Shown piece after piece: positions 61,609 to 64,000 of a stretch of DNA of 64,000 nt. The stretch's first letter is position 1. The number at the start of each line of letters is the position of its first letter. Below the pieces are notes generated by a model. It saw only the letters and a list, made by a program, of their open reading frames with translations, had not been told where the DNA came from and did no database searches. Position numbers and translations under genes: made by a program. Source of the stretch: Nannochloris sp. 'desiccata' (Eukaryota > Chlorophyta > Trebouxiophyceae > Chlorellales > Chlorellaceae); contig JAGTXX020000016.1 in NCBI GenBank assembly GCA_019044685.2, forward strand, positions 248,001 to 312,000, read 5' to 3'.

Positions 61609-64000
61609 ATGAACGTAGACACTGACCTTATTGCTCAACTGCAGCAGCATAAAGTATGTTTGGGGAATGTATCCCCCTCTTCAACCCATTCTTCCAATTT
61701 ATATTCTTTCTCTTTCTCTGCCGCCGCCTTCCCGCTGCTTTCCCCGCTAACTAACCTCTCCTCCTCCCCTTTCTCCTTCTAACAGGACCGCATTCGTAAT
61801 GTCTGCGTTTTAGCTCATGTAGATCACGGTAAAACCACTATTTCTGACCACCTTATCGCTTCTAATGGCCTTATTCACCCAAAACTTGCTGGCGAACTCC
61901 GCTATATGGATAGCAAGGAAGAGGAGCAAGCTCGCGGAATCACAATGAAATCTTCTTCAATTTCTCTTTTATTTGTCCCTGGTGCTGCAACACGACCTGA
62001 AGGACCCAGATCTGTCTCTGCTGAAGAGAAACTCGCTTCAGGGGTATTAATTAACTTGATCGATTCACCTGGGCATGTTGATTTCTGTTCTGAAGTTTCC
62101 ACTGCTGCTCGGCTATCAGACGGCGCCTTTGTTGTTGTGGACGCTGTAGAAGGTGTGTGTATTCAAACACACGCTGTACTACGTCAAGCGTGGGAAGAAA
62201 AGGTCTCTATGACCTTGATTATCAATAAAATTGATAGGCTAATTTTAAAACTAAGGCTGATGCCACTGGAGGCGTATGAGCGGCTGGTTTCTATTGTAGC
62301 TCATGTGAATATGATTGTCTCTTCTTTTCGATCTGAGAAGTTTATTTCTGAAGCTGATTCTGTGTTGGCGTATGAAGATGCGAAAGCAGCAGGAGGGGCA
62401 GCAGAGCAAGAGGATGGTGGTGGTGGTCCCGAGGGCGAAGACGAGGCAGCTATGGAAGAAGAAGGCCCTGTAGAACAGGATGGCGAAGATCTGTTCTCCC
62501 CAGCAAAGGGCAATGTCGCCTTTGCTAGTGCACATGATGGCTGGGCATTTCGGCTTTCCCAGTTCGCTGAGATGTATGCAACAAAAATGGGCTGCAAAGC
62601 TTCCTCTTTAGAAAAGGCGCTCTGGGGGGAGTACACTTTGCAACCCAAAACACGTCGAATCGTCCGTATAAAGGCCAGTCTACGTGGTCGCGTAAATCCT
62701 TTATTTGTCTCACTTGCTTTAGATCCTATTTGGAAAGCATACACAGCATGTGACCCTGGAGAAGATCATGTTGCGATTCTGGGCAGAGTCATTCAAGGAT
62801 TAGGCCTGCAAGGTATCCCTGAACGAGCTTTATCCACTCCCGATGCTCGATCGGCGTTGCGTAGTGTTTTACGAGTATGGTTACCTCTTTCTGAAGCGGT
62901 TTTAGGTATGGCAAAAGAGTGCTTGCCCAGTCCGCCGCAAGCTGCCCCCGAGCGCGTTTCTAGATTACTTCCGTCACGAAAAGATGCCTTAAAGGGCTTT
63001 GAAGAAACCCCCCAGCTTGCCAAAGCTCTCATTAAAGTTGAAATTGCTATAGCAACGTGTGACGCATCAGAAAAGGCACCTACAGTGGTGTATATATCAA
63101 AAATGGTTGCGGTGCCTGCAAGCGCTCTACCTCGATTCCCAGGTGAACCAGGCCCTGTAGACCCAAAGGAAGAAAACTTTTTGGCATTTGGTCGTGTTTT
63201 TAGCGGTATAATACGACAAGGGCAGGCAGTACATGTCTTGCCTAGTACCTACAACCCAGCTGACCCTACTACATCTGAATGCGTACCAGCCACTGCTTCT
63301 GCTCTGTACTTGATGATGGGGAGAGGGCTGGAACGATTGCCGTATGTCCCTGCTGGGAATATTTTAGCTATATCTGGGCTAGATCATGCTATTTTAAAAT
63401 CAGCAACTGTTTCTTCTACTCCTTTATGCCGTCCGATTGCTCCTCTGCTTTTCCAGACTGCCGCTATTGTTCGCGTGGCAGTTGAACCAGCTCATCCTGG
63501 TGATATGCCAGCGTTAGCTGAAGGATTACGGCTCCTTCACCGTGCTGATCCATTAGTGCAGGTCTCTGTGCAAGATAATGGTGAGCATGTATTAGCTGCA
63601 GCGGGTGAAGTTCATTTAGAAACTTGTGTCAAAGACTTGAGAGAACGATTTGCCAAAGTGGAGATGATCGTATCTGCTCCACTTGTTGCGTTTAGAGAAA
63701 CTATTGTAGAACCTCAAGAGGAAGAGGAAATGGTCACTTCAAATGTAGGTGGCAGCGGTGGTGGTAGTGGTGGTGGCACAGCGGCCAAGCTAGGTTCTGT
63801 TGTTGAAGTAACAACTCCTAGTGGAGCATGCACTATAAGAGTCCGTGCGTCACCTTTACCTGCCGCCATGGCATCGATTTTAGACCAGAATGCTGATAAC
63901 TTGAAAGCTGCCTTTGCCTCAAACACTGCAAGCGGGGGTAATGAAGGTGGCCAAGGAGAAGGTTCTTCTCGTAGTGCCGCTGAAGACTTGGAAATGCTCG
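61609..64000 (+). CDS. EFL1: Elongation factor-like GTPase 1 (EFL1/Ria1), 3' end outside window
   Basis: Exon 1 (61609-61653) encodes MNVDTDLIAQLQQHK. Exon 2 starts at 61786 and remains open to the window end. EFL1 is an eEF2-like GTPase that, with SBDS, releases eIF6 from the maturing 60S subunit. The G domain is clear: NVCVLAHVDHGKTTISDHLI (G1), QARGITMKSSSISL (G2), LIDSPGHVDFCSEVSTAARL (G3) and LIINKIDR (G4). The EFL1-specific acidic insertion follows around residues 220-270 (coded near 62370-62490), and later come SAHDGWAFRLSQFAEMYATK, KALWGEYTL, and the second translation-factor domain FLAFGRVFSGIIRQGQAVHV. An AAAGEVHLETCVKDL segment marks domain III. The protein lacks the eEF2 diphthamide region in what is visible. 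Truncated at 64000. Confidence 0.95.

Noticed and set aside
1..64000. Bacterial-style system (CRISPR, defence island, operon) hidden in the window
   Set aside because: Introns, gene content and orientation are eukaryotic throughout; no direct-repeat array, integrase, transposase or defence gene was seen.

Overview
This window is nuclear DNA from a photosynthetic eukaryote, most likely a green-lineage alga. The evidence is GT-AG introns, single-gene transcription units on both strands, and plastid or plant-type proteins: an STN7/Stt7-type thylakoid kinase, a Tat-type lumenal FKBP, a plastid chorismate mutase, a UVR-TPR protein, and a GT64 protein shaped like plant GINT1. These sit beside general eukaryotic housekeeping genes. 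TGTAA, the usual green-algal poly(A) signal, lies shortly after many stop codons. The base composition is moderately AT-rich, and I could not resolve the species. I found no prokaryotic operon, CRISPR array, rRNA, tRNA or intact transposon.

Layout. 0-6.4 kb: the 3' part of a T7-like organellar RNA polymerase, a pocket-only retinoblastoma-related protein (minus), chorismate mutase, and a small plastid protein. 6.4-9.2 kb: an atypical accessory stretch with hairpins and an unrecognised two-exon gene whose second exon lies between perfect 126-bp inverted repeats. 9.2-17.2 kb: EMC2, a small membrane protein, a degenerate non-coding stretch, IMP3, an apparent LYR-ApaG fusion, and DPH2. 17.6-22.4 kb: two tail-to-tail GT64 glycosyltransferases. 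23-31 kb: a disordered protein, an isochorismatase-like hydrolase, a plastid HAD protein, and PRP16. 31-41 kb: a coiled-coil membrane protein, an ABCI-type ATPase, an Mpv17-family protein, the STN7-like kinase, a secreted PQQ-type propeller, syntaxin-16, and a CID protein. 41-52 kb: an RNA-triphosphatase-like phosphatase, a geranylgeranyl-reductase-family flavoprotein, syntaxin-18, an F-box/LRR protein, and ORC2. 52-64 kb: an RS-KH-DnaJ protein, FKBP, UVR-TPR, a sugar-phosphate translocator, a NOL11-like protein, and the 5' part of EFL1.

The genes do not form one pathway, but several share themes. IMP3, the NOL11-like protein and EFL1 act in ribosome biogenesis, and the last two are divergent neighbours. 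DPH2 modifies eEF2, and EFL1 is an eEF2 paralogue. RBR and ORC2 act at the G1/S step. Two Qa-SNAREs of different compartments lie 6.5 kb apart. About a dozen genes form head-to-head pairs separated by roughly 230-440 bp, suggesting shared promoters.

The main points to follow up are the LYR-ApaG architecture, the RB homologue lacking its N-terminal domain, a Dph2 that appears to have lost cluster-ligand cysteines, the inverted repeats around an orphan gene, and several one-base homopolymer frameshifts that look like residual sequence errors.
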